Position numbers and translations under genes: made by a program
In this document: in pieces, positions 1 to 8,648 of the stretch
How positions within the stretch are numbered: position 1 is the stretch's first letter
Layout: each line of letters starts with the position of its first letter
Origin: a bacterium D16-76
Lineage (GTDB): Bacteria; Bacillota; Clostridia; Oscillospirales; Acutalibacteraceae
Reading direction: 5' to 3'
DNA: 64,000 nt
NCBI GenBank assembly: GCA_009917445.1
Contig: QZEE01000007.1
Span: 1 to 64,000 of the forward strand
Notes under the pieces: generated by a model
Told to the model about the DNA's origin: nothing
Database searches by the model: none
The model's input: only the letters and a program-made list of their open reading frames with translations

Positions 1-159
1 CACTGGCATTTGTGCTCTGTTCCCATTCCTTATATCCTCCGTTTTTCTTCATCCCTCCTTCATTATACCGCCTTCTTCTTTTCTTGCGTAGGTTCGTATC
101 TATTTTTCGCTTACTTACATCCACATTTTCGCACTTTTGAATTCCAGGCTTCCGGGCAT

Positions 160-189
160 CAAAAAACCGCGCCATGGCGCGGTTTTTTG
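160..189. terminator. Bidirectional intrinsic terminator
   Basis: A perfect palindrome around CGCGCCATGGCGCG is flanked by an A-run on one side and a T-run on the other, so it can end transcription in both directions. It lies just downstream of the minus-strand tRNA-Arg and is its natural terminator. Confidence 0.9.
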
Positions 190-217
190 AGCGAATATCT
201 TTTTTATATCCACAGGA

Positions 218-294
218 TGGCACGCCAGAAGGGATTCGAACCCCCGACCTTTTGGTTCGTAGCCAAACACTCTATCCAGCTGAGCTACTGGCGC
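218..294 (-). tRNA. tRNA-Arg (anticodon ACG)
   Basis: The minus strand folds as a 77-nt cloverleaf. The 7-bp acceptor stem starts GCGCCAG, the D-loop has the AGCTCAGCTGGATAGAG pattern, the anticodon loop is CTACGAA (anticodon ACG), and the T-arm contains GGTTCGAATCC. A 3' CCA is encoded. With position 34 deaminated to inosine by TadA, whose gene is the next one upstream on this strand, this tRNA reads CGU, CGC and CGA codons. That makes the tRNA and tadA functional partners side by side. Confidence 0.97.
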
Positions 295-338
295 ATAAAA
301 GTGATAGGTTAAGTTTCCCTTGCCCTGTCACCTTTGCT

Positions 339-367
339 ATTATACTCCCTCTTTTGGAGAATGTCAA
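339..367 (-). promoter_or_regulatory. Sigma-A promoter of tRNA-Arg
   Basis: The minus strand reads TTGACA, a 17-nt spacer, then TATAAT: a perfect consensus, placed about 40 nt upstream of the tRNA 5' end. Confidence 0.9.
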
Positions 368-535
368 GTGTTTTGTTTGCAAATTGTCAAAATTTTGGAA
401 AGGGCCCGGAAGACGACGAAAAGGGAGCGTCCATCACATCGGTCCCGGTACATACCCCGCACACGCGCTTTTGCCGCAACCAACTGCTTTTTGAACGGCA
501 CTTCTGTCCGCATGGCCCCTCTCCCCTGCGCCCTT

Positions 536-964
536 TCAGCCCCGCAGGACTTGGAAAAAGCCTTGCAGCAGGGCCCGGCACTCCTCTTCTAAGAAGCCCC
601 GGTACACGCCAGGGCGGCGGCCAATGGGGAGGGACAGCACATCGCAGGCCGTACCTGCGCAGCCGGCCCTTTGGTCGTCCAGGCCGTAGACCAGTTGGGC
701 AATATGGGCGTTTAAAATGGCCCCGGCGCACATGGGGCAGGGCTCTAAAGTCACGTACAGGTGGCAGCCGGTAAGTCGCCAGGTCCCCAGGGCCTGGCTT
801 GCTTGGTGGATAGCCTCCAACTCGGCGTGGGCTAAGGCGCTGCCGGTTTCTTCCATACGGTTGCGCCCACGGCCCAGGACGCGCCCTTGCCCTACCACCA
901 CCGCGCCCACGGGCACTTCCCCTGCGGCGGCTGCTGCTCGGGCTAAGGCCAGGGCCTCACGCAT
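536..964 (-). CDS. tadA: tRNA-specific adenosine deaminase TadA
   Basis: This 142-residue enzyme deaminates A34 of tRNA-Arg(ACG) to inosine. The zinc and catalytic site is visible as HAE (in ALAHAELEAI) and PCPMCAG, and the N-terminal GEVPVGAVVV segment is typical of the family. The chosen ATG gives the usual family start (MREALALA). A GTG 11 codons upstream (997), just after the stop of the preceding CPBP gene, is an alternative, and neither start has a strong ribosome binding site. The gene follows the CPBP protease by about 35 nt on the same strand and is probably co-transcribed with it. Its substrate tRNA lies 240 bp downstream. Confidence 0.93.
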   Translation of the reverse strand: MREALALARAAAAAGEVPVGAVVVGQGRVLGRGRNRMEETGSALAHAELEAIHQASQALGTWRLTGCHLYVTLEPCPMCAGAILNAHIAQLVYGLDDQRAGCAGTACDVLSLPIGRRPGVYRGFLEEECRALLQGFFQVLRG

Positions 965-999
965 AAACTCTTTTTGGGGGAGGAAAGCCAGCTCCACCG

Positions 1000-2253
1000 C
1001 TATAGCACCAGCAGGGCAAAATAGGCCCCCACAACCCCGAAGAACACCCACACCATAGGCGACCCAGCCAGGGCCCCCAGGGACTGCCCCACGGTAAAGG
1101 ATTGGGCCGGGCCGTCGTACTGGGGCGAGCGGCGGGTGATAAAGACCTTCCGTTTCCAAGTCAACAGCAACAGCAGGCTAAGGCCGCCTAAGGCCAGCAG
1201 GGCGATTTCCAGGACCCCGGCAAAAAGGTCGGGGTCCTGGGGGTAAAACAGGCCGGCGTAGCGGGTAATGATGGCGAAGCCATTATTCAAAATGTGTATC
1301 CAGATGGTGAGCCACAAATTGTTGGTGCGGGCGTAAAGGAAGCCCAGCACGACCCCCGCTATAATGGCAAAGACCACGGTGCTGACGTCTAAATGGTTGA
1401 GCCCGAACAGCAGCCCCGAGCCCACCGCCGCAAAGCCCAGGCCGTAGGGGCGCAGGGCCGTGACAAAAATCCCCCGGTCCATAATTTCTTCCAGCATGGG
1501 GCCCAATAGGGCGATGGTACCGAAATCTATAAGGAAACCCAGCCAAGTGCCTGCGCTTTCGCTGGTTTCTACGCTGACAGACTCATAGCCCACGCCCTCT
1601 AAAGCCTGCTGCACCAGGGCGGCGGGTATATTGGCCAGCAGCATTATGGCCGTGCCTGCCAGCACGCACAAAAGCCCTGGGAAAAAGCCTACCTTTTGGA
1701 ATTTCAGGTAATCCACGGTCTTGCGCCGCCCCGCCACGAAAAACAGGAAGGGCACAAGGCCCGTAGAAAACACCAGGCTAACGCTGGTCATCATGGACAT
1801 GGCGTAGCCGTCTGGGGCAAAAAGATCGATGCCTAACACCAGGAACAGCAGGGTGAACACATAGCCGCACCCGGCGGAAAGGGCCATTTGGGCAAAGCAC
1901 AGCAGGGCAAGGCGGTTCACCTGGCGGGAGGCCGCTTTGCGGCGGGGGTTTTTCTCGGGCTGCGGAGGGGCAAAGGCCGGGGCCGCCGGGTAAACTGGGT
2001 AAGCCGGGGCATACGCCATAGGATAGCCCCCATAAGCCGGCAGAGCCGGCTGGGGATAAAGGGGCGCGGCCTGGGGGCAAACCCCTGGGGGTGGCGCCTG
2101 GGGGGCAGGCGCTACGGGCATGCCTCCATAGGGTCCGGGCTGGGCCGGGGGCGCCGCCCCATAAGCAGCCTGGGCTGGGGGCACCGGGCCCCCATAAGGC
2201 ACAGGCTGGGGGCCCAGAGGGGGGATGGGCTGGGTCTGGTTTGGGTCATACAT
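1000..2253 (-). CDS. CPBP-family intramembrane metalloprotease with Pro/Tyr-rich N-tail
   Basis: The product has 417 residues. The first ~130 are a low-complexity tail rich in Pro, Gly, Tyr and Ala, followed by a basic stretch. About eight hydrophobic segments follow, carrying the CPBP (Rce1/Abi-type) motifs: EEIMDRG (EExxxR), FGLNHLD and WIHILNN, which supply the Glu and His residues of the intramembrane active site. The start is set by GGGAGG 8 nt upstream of the ATG. Family members are membrane proteases or putative self-immunity and prenyl-protein processing factors; the substrate is unknown here. A similar Pro/Tyr-rich tail precedes the two TM2 proteins at 38-39 kb, which suggests a shared way of anchoring or clustering membrane proteins. 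Confidence 0.85.
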   Translation of the reverse strand: MYDPNQTQPIPPLGPQPVPYGGPVPPAQAAYGAAPPAQPGPYGGMPVAPAPQAPPPGVCPQAAPLYPQPALPAYGGYPMAYAPAYPVYPAAPAFAPPQPEKNPRRKAASRQVNRLALLCFAQMALSAGCGYVFTLLFLVLGIDLFAPDGYAMSMMTSVSLVFSTGLVPFLFFVAGRRKTVDYLKFQKVGFFPGLLCVLAGTAIMLLANIPAALVQQALEGVGYESVSVETSESAGTWLGFLIDFGTIALLGPMLEEIMDRGIFVTALRPYGLGFAAVGSGLLFGLNHLDVSTVVFAIIAGVVLGFLYARTNNLWLTIWIHILNNGFAIITRYAGLFYPQDPDLFAGVLEIALLALGGLSLLLLLTWKRKVFITRRSPQYDGPAQSFTVGQSLGALAGSPMVWVFFGVVGAYFALLVL

Positions 2254-2269
2254 AGGTTTTCCTCCCGGC

Positions 2270-4162
2270 TTATAAAATACCGCATACTTTCTGGACGTAC
2301 CCAGCCGGGTCTTCCAGGGGGATGCCCTCAATAAGCAGGGCCTGGTCGTACAGTACCTGGGCGTACAGGGAGAGCTTGTCCTTGTCGGTCTCCATCAGCC
2401 CGCAGAGCTTTTCAAAAATGGGGTGCTGGGGGTTCAGCTCCAACACGCGCTGGGCTTTGACCTTCTCCTGGGCCGGCATGGCGTTCAGAACCTTTTCCAT
2501 TTCCGTAGAGATCATGCCGTCGGTAGAGATGCACACCGGGTGGCTCTTCAAGGTAGCCGAGACCTTCACCTCTTTTACCTTGTCCCCCAGGGCTTCCTTC
2601 ATGGCGGCCAGCATGTCCTTGTGGTCGCCGGAAAGCTTCTGGGCTTTTTCCTTTTCCTCTTCGCTGCCTACTTCTGCGCCGTCCGAGGCGATGTTTTTAA
2701 ACTCCTTCCCCTCATACTTTTCCAGTACGCGCAGGGCGAATTCGTCCACGTTGTCTGTGAGGCACAAGATTTCATAGCCTTTTTCCAGCACAGCTTCGGC
2801 TTGGGGCAGGCTTAAGACGCGCTGGACCGTTTCGCCGCAGCCATAGTAAATGGCTGGCTGGCCTTCCGGCATACGGGCGGCGTACTCTGAGAGGGTGGTG
2901 AGCTTCTGCTCTTTAGAGGATGTGAACAGCACCAGGTCCTTCAGCTCGTCCTTTTTGGCGCCGTAGCCGTCGTACATGCCGAATTTCAACTGCAAGCCAA
3001 AGCTTTTCCAGAATTCCTCGTACTTTTCCCGGTCATTTGTAAGCATGGACTTGAGCTCGCTGGCAATTTTCTTTTCCAGCCGCCCTGCAATAAGCTTCAA
3101 CTGCCGGTCGTGCTGCAGCATCTCACGGGAAATGTTCAGGGACAGGTCCTGGGAATCTACCAGGCCCCGGACAAAGCTGAAGCAGTCGGGCAGCAGGTCG
3201 GCGCATTTCTCCATGATGAGCACGCCGCTGGCATAGAGCTGCAGGCCCTTTTCGTACTCCCGGGTATAGTAGTCCATAGGCGCAGCTTTGGGGACGAACA
3301 GCAGGGCGCTATAGGTGGCCGCCCCTTCGGTAGAGGTGCGGATTACCCGCAGGGGGTCCTGCCAGTCGTAGAATTTTTCTTTGTAAAAGGCGTTCAGCTC
3401 TTCGTCCGACACCTCGCTCCTGGCTTTTTTCCAGATGGGCACCATGGAGTTTAAGGTGTCGGTTTCCCAGTAACTTTCGTATTCGGGGTCCTTCCCCTCT
3501 ATGCCGGTGCCTTCTTTCAGGCGGCTTTTCTCCATCTCCATGCGGATGGGGTAGCGGATATAATCGGAATAACGCTTGACAAGCTGGCGTACCCGGTAGG
3601 GGTCCAAAAATTCCGAATACTTCTCGTCTTCGGTGTCCTCTTTCAGCCACAGGGTGACAACCGTGCCCCGCTCCGCTTTTTCGCAGGGGGTGATCTCGTA
3701 CCCGTCCAGGCCCGAGGATTCCCAGCAAAAGGCCTCATCCGACCCAAAGGCCTTTGTTTCCACCCGCACCCGGCCGCTTACCATAAACGCCGAGTAGAAC
3801 CCCACGCCAAACTGGCCAATGATGTCTACGTCTTCTTTCTGTTCCTTTTCCGTCTTAAACTGCAAAGAGCCGCTTTTGGCGATGACGCCCAGGTTTGTGT
3901 CCAGCTCCTGCTGGGTCATGCCCACGCCGTTGTCGGTAAGGGTGATGGTGCGGGCCTCTTTATCCAGGTCAATGCGGATGAAAAAGTCGTCCCGGCTCAA
4001 GCCGGTAGCGCCGTCCTCTAAGGTGCGGTAATAGAGCTTGTCTATGGCGTCGCTGGCGTTGGAGATAAGCTCCCGCAGGAAAATTTCCTTGTGGGTGTAG
4101 ATGGAGTTGATCATCAAATCCATCAAACGTTTGGATTCGGCTTGGAATTCCTTTAAAGCCAT
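2270..4162 (-). CDS. htpG: Molecular chaperone HtpG (Hsp90)
   Basis: A full-length bacterial Hsp90 of 630 residues. The N-terminal GHKL ATPase motifs are visible (ELISNASDAIDKL, DNGVGM, GQFGVGFYS), followed by the middle domain with the NISREMLQ catalytic-loop arginine region, and the C-terminal dimerisation domain. The chosen ATG has AAAGGAAG upstream; a TTG two codons earlier is less likely. It acts in the cytoplasm as a homodimeric ATP-dependent chaperone. It is the first gene of its unit: a promoter with an overlapping inverted repeat lies about 60 nt upstream, so it is probably stress-regulated. The CPBP gene follows after only 16 nt. Confidence 0.98.
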   Translation of the reverse strand: MALKEFQAESKRLMDLMINSIYTHKEIFLRELISNASDAIDKLYYRTLEDGATGLSRDDFFIRIDLDKEARTITLTDNGVGMTQQELDTNLGVIAKSGSLQFKTEKEQKEDVDIIGQFGVGFYSAFMVSGRVRVETKAFGSDEAFCWESSGLDGYEITPCEKAERGTVVTLWLKEDTEDEKYSEFLDPYRVRQLVKRYSDYIRYPIRMEMEKSRLKEGTGIEGKDPEYESYWETDTLNSMVPIWKKARSEVSDEELNAFYKEKFYDWQDPLRVIRTSTEGAATYSALLFVPKAAPMDYYTREYEKGLQLYASGVLIMEKCADLLPDCFSFVRGLVDSQDLSLNISREMLQHDRQLKLIAGRLEKKIASELKSMLTNDREKYEEFWKSFGLQLKFGMYDGYGAKKDELKDLVLFTSSKEQKLTTLSEYAARMPEGQPAIYYGCGETVQRVLSLPQAEAVLEKGYEILCLTDNVDEFALRVLEKYEGKEFKNIASDGAEVGSEEEKEKAQKLSGDHKDMLAAMKEALGDKVKEVKVSATLKSHPVCISTDGMISTEMEKVLNAMPAQEKVKAQRVLELNPQHPIFEKLCGLMETDKDKLSLYAQVLYDQALLIEGIPLEDPAGYVQKVCGIL

Positions 4163-4218
4163 GTGCAAAAACTTCCTTTCTAAACCCGCCCGGGCATGGC
4201 GTCCCGAAGGGGGAACTA

Positions 4219-4262
4219 TTGTATTATGGTACTATTTTAATACAATCGGGCAGGATATGCAA
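4219..4262 (-). promoter_or_regulatory. htpG promoter with inverted-repeat operator
   Basis: On the minus strand TTGCAT, a 17-nt spacer and TAAAAT form a sigma-A promoter (-35 at 4257-4262, -10 at 4234-4239). A perfect inverted repeat, TTGTATTA-N11-TAATACAA (4219-4245), covers the -10 and the start site. It is not CIRCE (TTAGCACTC-N9-GAGTGCTAA) and does not look like a CtsR site, so an unidentified repressor may bind here. Confidence 0.7.
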
Positions 4263-4346
4263 GACCCCATTGACAATTGTCCCGCTGCCGCCGGCAGGAA
4301 AACATCCCGGCGCGTGGGCGTGACGCTATACCCGCAGGGAAGCCGC

Positions 4347-4386
4347 ACAAAAAGCAGCCGCCCCCAGATAAAGGGAAGCGGCTGCT
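4347..4386 (-). terminator. Intrinsic terminator after the spoIVFB-like gene
   Basis: A 9-bp stem (AGCAGCCGC with GCGGCTGCT) is followed by a T-run on the minus strand. It ends the spoIVA - small membrane protein - spoIVFB unit. The remaining bases between htpG and this gene hold only the htpG promoter. Confidence 0.85.
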
Positions 4387-4466
4387 TGAAAACAGCATAG
4401 GGTCTGGACGTCTGCCGGCATCTTTTTCTATTTGCAGCTGTGCCGGGGGCGGTATGCCGGCCTTTG

Positions 4467-5066
4467 TTAGCAGCTGTAGTCCTCCCCCAGCACCAGGTAG
4501 AGCATCAAATACACAGCCAATGCCAGCAGCGAATAGTTATACCGGGTGCCAAGCAGCAGCCAAAAGCCCAGCGCCCCTAAGGGCAGCACCAGCAGCCCAG
4601 AGGCCCACCGGCTGACAGCTTCAGCCCGGCGCGGGGGCATGGCAAGGGACAACAGGCCGCGCAGGGCCAAGCCGCCGTCCAGGGGCTCGATGGGCAGCAG
4701 GTGCAAAAGGCCCAGGGCCAGGCTGGACTGGGCAAAGGGCCCGCTCGGGCGGCCGATAAGCAGGCAGAAAAGGAAGCTTGCCAGGTTTGCCCCCGGCCCC
4801 GCCAGGGACACCGCCGCCCCCCGCCCCCCGGAAAGCCCGGCCCCAGCGGGCAGCATCAAGCGCAGCCCCATGGCTGAAAGCCGCAGCTGCCGAGGGGCCG
4901 CGCCAAAACTTTTTAGGGCCAGCAGATGGCCCCCTTCGTGCAGGGCCATGGCCAAAAGGGCCCACAGGGCCCCCGGCCCCATAAACAGGCATACAAAGGC
5001 CAGCAGCACAAAGCAGGAAAACCCTACCTGTATATCACAGCGGCCGGCCCGCAGGCAAAAGCTCAC
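4467..5066 (-). CDS. M50 site-2 protease, SpoIVFB-like
   Basis: A 199-residue polytopic membrane protein. The zinc site HEGGH lies in an early transmembrane helix (residues ~43-47) and the partner motif LPIEPLDGG supplies the aspartate ligand, as in SpoIVFB, which cleaves pro-SigK in the outer forespore membrane. Its place directly downstream of spoIVA and a small membrane gene, in one minus-strand unit with 4-nt overlaps, supports a sporulation role over a general RseP role. A second, longer M50 protein at 28.0-28.7 kb is of the other (YwhC-like) subgroup. The true substrate is not shown by the sequence, and no sigK gene lies in the window. Confidence 0.8.
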   Translation of the reverse strand: MSFCLRAGRCDIQVGFSCFVLLAFVCLFMGPGALWALLAMALHEGGHLLALKSFGAAPRQLRLSAMGLRLMLPAGAGLSGGRGAAVSLAGPGANLASFLFCLLIGRPSGPFAQSSLALGLLHLLPIEPLDGGLALRGLLSLAMPPRRAEAVSRWASGLLVLPLGALGFWLLLGTRYNYSLLALAVYLMLYLVLGEDYSC

Positions 5067-5437
5067 AGCCGCTGCACCTGGGGCCCAGGCAGGCCCGTGG
5101 GGGCGTCATGTGGGGCCGGGGTAGGGGCTGGGGATGGGCTGGGGGTAGCTTGGCCTCCGGCCTCCTGCTGAGACAGGATAGGCAGGTCGGGCACCTCCCA
5201 CTCTTGGGCGGCTTCGGCCCGGTAGCGCTCGGCAAGGGCCCCATAGGCCGGGTGCCCGGTGTACCGCAGGTACAAAAGGCCTATGATGGCCAGGGCGCAC
5301 ACCAGGGCTTGCAGCAGGGGCACAGCCCCCAGCCCTTCAGAGGCCGCCGGGGCGGGGCTGGGGGGGCCCTCCTCCCAGCTTTCGTCTTCCTCTTCCCCCA
5401 GGGCTTCAATCTCGTTTAAGTCTTCCCAGTTCTGCAT
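5063..5437 (-). CDS. Small bitopic membrane protein, candidate partner of the SpoIVFB-like protease
   Basis: A 124-residue protein I do not recognise as a named family. It has a very acidic N-terminal segment (ALGEEEDESWEEG), one transmembrane helix around residues 50-66 (LLQALVCALAIIGLLYL), and a 55-residue outer tail ending in Pro/Ala-rich sequence. The start 5 nt after the spoIVA stop and the 4-nt overlap with the protease gene show tight coupling. In Bacillus, SpoIVFB is held by SpoIVFA, a bitopic protein with a LytM-like outer domain. This protein has the same topology and position but lacks any LytM domain, so it may be a reduced functional counterpart. That role is inference. Confidence 0.65.
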   Translation of the reverse strand: MQNWEDLNEIEALGEEEDESWEEGPPSPAPAASEGLGAVPLLQALVCALAIIGLLYLRYTGHPAYGALAERYRAEAAQEWEVPDLPILSQQEAGGQATPSPSPAPTPAPHDAPTGLPGPQVQRL

Positions 5438-5441
5438 AGGC

Positions 5442-6917
5442 TTACAGGATGATGCACAAGAGCCCCGAGCACCCATCGTTGATAATGCGTTCGATGGTCT
5501 CCCGCACCTTTTCCCGGGCGTCTACAGGCATGCGGTAAAGCTTGTTGTGCATGCCCTCGTTTACCAAAGAGTGCAGGCTTTTGCCAAAGATGTTGGATTC
5601 CCAAATCTTCACCGGGTTCTCTTCAAACTCCTTCAGGAGATAGAGCACCAGCTCTTCCGACTGCTGTTCGCTGCCCACAATGGGGGTGATCTCGGTGTTG
5701 ATCTGGGTCTTCATCATGTGGATGGAGGGGGCTGTGGCCTTTAAGCGTATGCCGTATTTTCCGTTTTGCCGCAGGATCTGGGGCTCTTCCAAAGTGAGCT
5801 CCTCCACCTCGGGCATGACGATGCCGTAGCCGGTTTCCAGCACATCGTCATAGGCCTGCTGAAGCTTCTGGAAGGTCTTTTTGATCTGGGTCATTTCCAG
5901 CAAGGTCGAAAGCAGCTGGCTTTCGTCGGCAATGTCCAGCTCGGTCTTTTCGCTGAGCACCCGGTAGAAGAGCCCCGGGTCCAGGTGCAGCTTGGCGGCG
6001 CTGCGGCCGCTTCCCAGGTCAATGCGGCCGATCTCCACCTGCCGCACAAATTCACAGGCCTTTACCGCGTCTAACAGGCCCTTTACCTCGCACATACGGC
6101 TGATTTTGCACACACCCCGCAGGGTCTCGGTAAGGGAGCTATACAGCCAGTGGGTGGGCTCCAGGGCGGTCACCCAGCCAGGGGCTTCCAGCTCTACTTC
6201 CCGCACGGGGAACTGGTACAAAAGGCTGCCTAAAATTTCTTTAATGCCCTGTTCTGTCATTTCCGCGCAGCTGACGGGCAGCACCGGCACCCCGTATTTT
6301 TCTGAAAGCCCGGACGCCAGGCCCCGGGCCGCGCCGGTATGGGGGTCTACACAGTTTAAAAGCATGACAAAGGGGCGGCCGGTCTGCCGCAGCTCGTCAA
6401 TGACGCGCTCTTCGGCTTCCTCGTATTCCTCGCGGGGTATGTCGCTGATAGAGCCGTCGGTGGTGATAACCAGGCCGATTGTGGAGTGCTCGGTGATGAC
6501 CTTCTTGGTGCCCAGCTCTGCCGCCATGTTAAAGGGGATAGGCTCTTCGAACCAGGGGGTGCGCACCATGCGGGGCTGGTCTTCCTCTATGTAGCCGATG
6601 GCGCTGGGCACAATGTAGCCCACGCAGTCGATCATGCGCACCTGGAAGCTGGCGGCTTCGTCCATTTGCACCTGCACAGCCTGCTCAGGTATGAATTTGG
6701 GCTCGGTGGTCATAATGGTGCGCCCCGCTGCCGACTGGGGCAGCTCATCGACGGCCCGCTCCCTTTGCAGGCCGTCGGGGATGTTGGGGATTACCACGGT
6801 ATCCATAAATTTTTTGATGAAGGTCGATTTCCCCGTGCGCACAGGCCCCACCACACCGATGTAGATTTCCCCGCCGGTGCGGTCCTGCATATCTTTATAT
6901 ACGTTGAATCCTTCCAT
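5442..6917 (-). CDS. spoIVA: Stage IV sporulation protein A, spore coat ATPase
   Basis: A 491-residue ATPase that polymerises on the outer forespore membrane as the base layer of the coat. The Walker A (GPVRTGKST, residues ~24-32) and Walker B-like DCVGY segments of the TRAFAC-type domain are present. The C-terminus ends in the characteristic CSGLLCIIL. In other species it is tethered by SpoVM and, in clostridia, binds SipL; candidates for both lie within 2.5 kb upstream here. A weak SigE-like -10 (CATAAGGT) sits just upstream. The gene heads a unit with the small membrane protein and the SpoIVFB-like protease. Confidence 0.98.
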   Translation of the reverse strand: MEGFNVYKDMQDRTGGEIYIGVVGPVRTGKSTFIKKFMDTVVIPNIPDGLQRERAVDELPQSAAGRTIMTTEPKFIPEQAVQVQMDEAASFQVRMIDCVGYIVPSAIGYIEEDQPRMVRTPWFEEPIPFNMAAELGTKKVITEHSTIGLVITTDGSISDIPREEYEEAEERVIDELRQTGRPFVMLLNCVDPHTGAARGLASGLSEKYGVPVLPVSCAEMTEQGIKEILGSLLYQFPVREVELEAPGWVTALEPTHWLYSSLTETLRGVCKISRMCEVKGLLDAVKACEFVRQVEIGRIDLGSGRSAAKLHLDPGLFYRVLSEKTELDIADESQLLSTLLEMTQIKKTFQKLQQAYDDVLETGYGIVMPEVEELTLEEPQILRQNGKYGIRLKATAPSIHMMKTQINTEITPIVGSEQQSEELVLYLLKEFEENPVKIWESNIFGKSLHSLVNEGMHNKLYRMPVDAREKVRETIERIINDGCSGLLCIIL

Positions 6918-7008
6918 AGCTTACCTCTCACCTTATGTCGTCGTTTTGTTTGATTCGCCTTTACAAACAAAAGGGGTTTCTCGGTTTTCTTTTGTATCTT
7001 GAAGGCCT

Positions 7009-8547
7009 TTAGCTTTTATTGGTAATCAACAGCGCCATGGCTTCCGGCACGGTTTCTTCATACAGCTCGTTTTGCGCCCGCACCTCGGCAATCCGGGCCC
7101 GGTGGCTTTTGGCGATGTCCCACAGCCTCTCCCCTGCCTGGGCGTAGTAGAGCAGGAACCGCGGCCGCTTTTCAAAGCCTGGGGCGTTTTCGTCGCTGCT
7201 GGCCCCTGTCAAATATTTTACGGTGCTTACACTGTACAGCAGGCTGCTGGCCGCTGTTTCCGCTGAAACCTCTACGGTATTTTTATCTACGATGCGGTAC
7301 TCCCATACCTCGGTATGGGCCGTGGTCTGGCTCTTGCCAGCCGCAAGGTCCCCAAGCTCTGTAGTGAAGGTCTGGTCAAACTGCTTTTCGGCGTAGAGCA
7401 CCCGCCCTTGCTCCCCCAGGTACAGCAAACACAGGGTATACTTTACCCGGTACGTAATCTTCCCCTTCTCGCAGGCAGACTGCACACTGTCCTGTTGGCA
7501 CCACAAATCCAGCACCTTCTGGATCTCTTCGCCCCCCACCGGCAGGGTACATTTTTTCTTCAGCACCTCTTGGTGGATGCCATGGACAAGGGTAAAGGCG
7601 CTTTGCCCGCTGCGCAGCTCCAGGGGGGCGTCTACAGAATAGGCGTCGTCAATAATCTCCACCTCGCAGGCCTTATAAAGAAAGGCCACCAGGAACACCT
7701 TGACCACCACGGACACACTGGTATTCTCCCCCACGTCGTCTTCCTGGGGGGTAAGGGTACATTCGCCGGTAATGGCTTTCAGGTCACAGACGCAGCCATC
7801 TTCGGCCCCCAGGCAGTCAATGGTCTGGCTGAAATCGATAGAGGCGGTCATTTTCTCCACCACCGTGTTGTCCATGGCCGAGGCATAGAGGAAAGCCACA
7901 TCTGCCGCGCCGCTGACGTGCAGCTGTTCTTCTGAAAGGCGGCTTTCTGTCACCCGGCAGCACACGTCCCGGCGCAGGATGCTTTCAATGGGGGGCTTGC
8001 CGTTTTTCAAGGGCAGGTCGTCTTCTATGGTAAATTGGTGGCACACTGCGTTTACCGCCTGGTGGGCCGGGAAGGTACGGCCCCGCTTCTCCATGGAAGG
8101 GTCTTCCAGGCTGGCGGTAACGCGCTCTTTGCGCTGGACCACAGCCAGCACCTGCAAAGACACCGCCGCGTGGATGTCCACCCGCCGGGCGCTGACAGCC
8201 CGGCAGGTAAGGTGCATAACCGAAGCCTGCACGCTGGCCACGGCCTTTTCCTCCGCGCTTTTCAGTTTGACGCTATGGGTAAACTCTTTGGTAAATTCTG
8301 CGCAGCGCACACAATCGCCCTTGCCGTCCAAGTACAGCACCCGCACATCGGCCACGCCGTCTACGGTCAAGGTATCCCCCGAAATCATGGTAGAAGAAAC
8401 CTCCGGCGTCACCCGGCACTTTAAAAGCTTTTGAATATCCGGGCAATAATCCGGAAGGTTGTACTCGATATCAAGGGGCGTTTCACAGCTCCCGTTATAC
8501 ACGGGGTCAAAAAACTCATAGGGCACAGTTGTACTTTTAGCCTGCAT
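7009..8547 (-). CDS. sipL: DUF3794 (SPOCS)/LysM protein, SipL-like SpoIVA-interacting protein
   Basis: A 512-residue protein with repeated DUF3794/SPOCS-type segments (for example LPDYCPDIQKLLKC near residue 30) and a C-terminal LysM-like domain (YAQAGERLWDIAKSH, final ~50 residues). This is the architecture of clostridial SipL, whose LysM domain binds SpoIVA and anchors the coat. Its place immediately upstream of spoIVA supports that. The ATG is chosen from GGAGAGG 8 nt upstream. A SigE-type promoter lies about 35 nt upstream of the start. The alternative is another DUF3794 spore-coat protein of unknown function; context makes SipL more likely. Confidence 0.88.
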   Translation of the reverse strand: MQAKSTTVPYEFFDPVYNGSCETPLDIEYNLPDYCPDIQKLLKCRVTPEVSSTMISGDTLTVDGVADVRVLYLDGKGDCVRCAEFTKEFTHSVKLKSAEEKAVASVQASVMHLTCRAVSARRVDIHAAVSLQVLAVVQRKERVTASLEDPSMEKRGRTFPAHQAVNAVCHQFTIEDDLPLKNGKPPIESILRRDVCCRVTESRLSEEQLHVSGAADVAFLYASAMDNTVVEKMTASIDFSQTIDCLGAEDGCVCDLKAITGECTLTPQEDDVGENTSVSVVVKVFLVAFLYKACEVEIIDDAYSVDAPLELRSGQSAFTLVHGIHQEVLKKKCTLPVGGEEIQKVLDLWCQQDSVQSACEKGKITYRVKYTLCLLYLGEQGRVLYAEKQFDQTFTTELGDLAAGKSQTTAHTEVWEYRIVDKNTVEVSAETAASSLLYSVSTVKYLTGASSDENAPGFEKRPRFLLYYAQAGERLWDIAKSHRARIAEVRAQNELYEETVPEAMALLITNKS

Positions 8548-8579
8548 ACAGTATCCTCTCCTTTGCCTTTCTATACCCA

Positions 8580-8607
8580 TATCTATGCGCCCCATCTTCA
8601 AATATGC
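8580..8607 (-). promoter_or_regulatory. SigE-type promoter of the sipL-like gene
   Basis: The minus strand reads GCATATT, a 13-nt spacer, then CATAGATA. This is close to the mother-cell SigE consensus (KMATATT, 13-15 nt, CATACANT) and is correctly placed before a gene expected in that regulon. Confidence 0.65.
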
Positions 8608-8648
8608 AACGTAACGGCAGCGTGACGGCAGCGTGACGCTGCACCCAA

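Noticed and set aside
1-159. A gene at the left edge of the window
   Set aside because: Pyrimidine-rich sequence with no frame that continues off the edge convincingly.
965-1159. 65-codon N-terminal extension of tadA
   Set aside because: The frame is open within the CPBP gene, but the family start lies at 964 (or 997) and the extension is only the other gene read in another frame.
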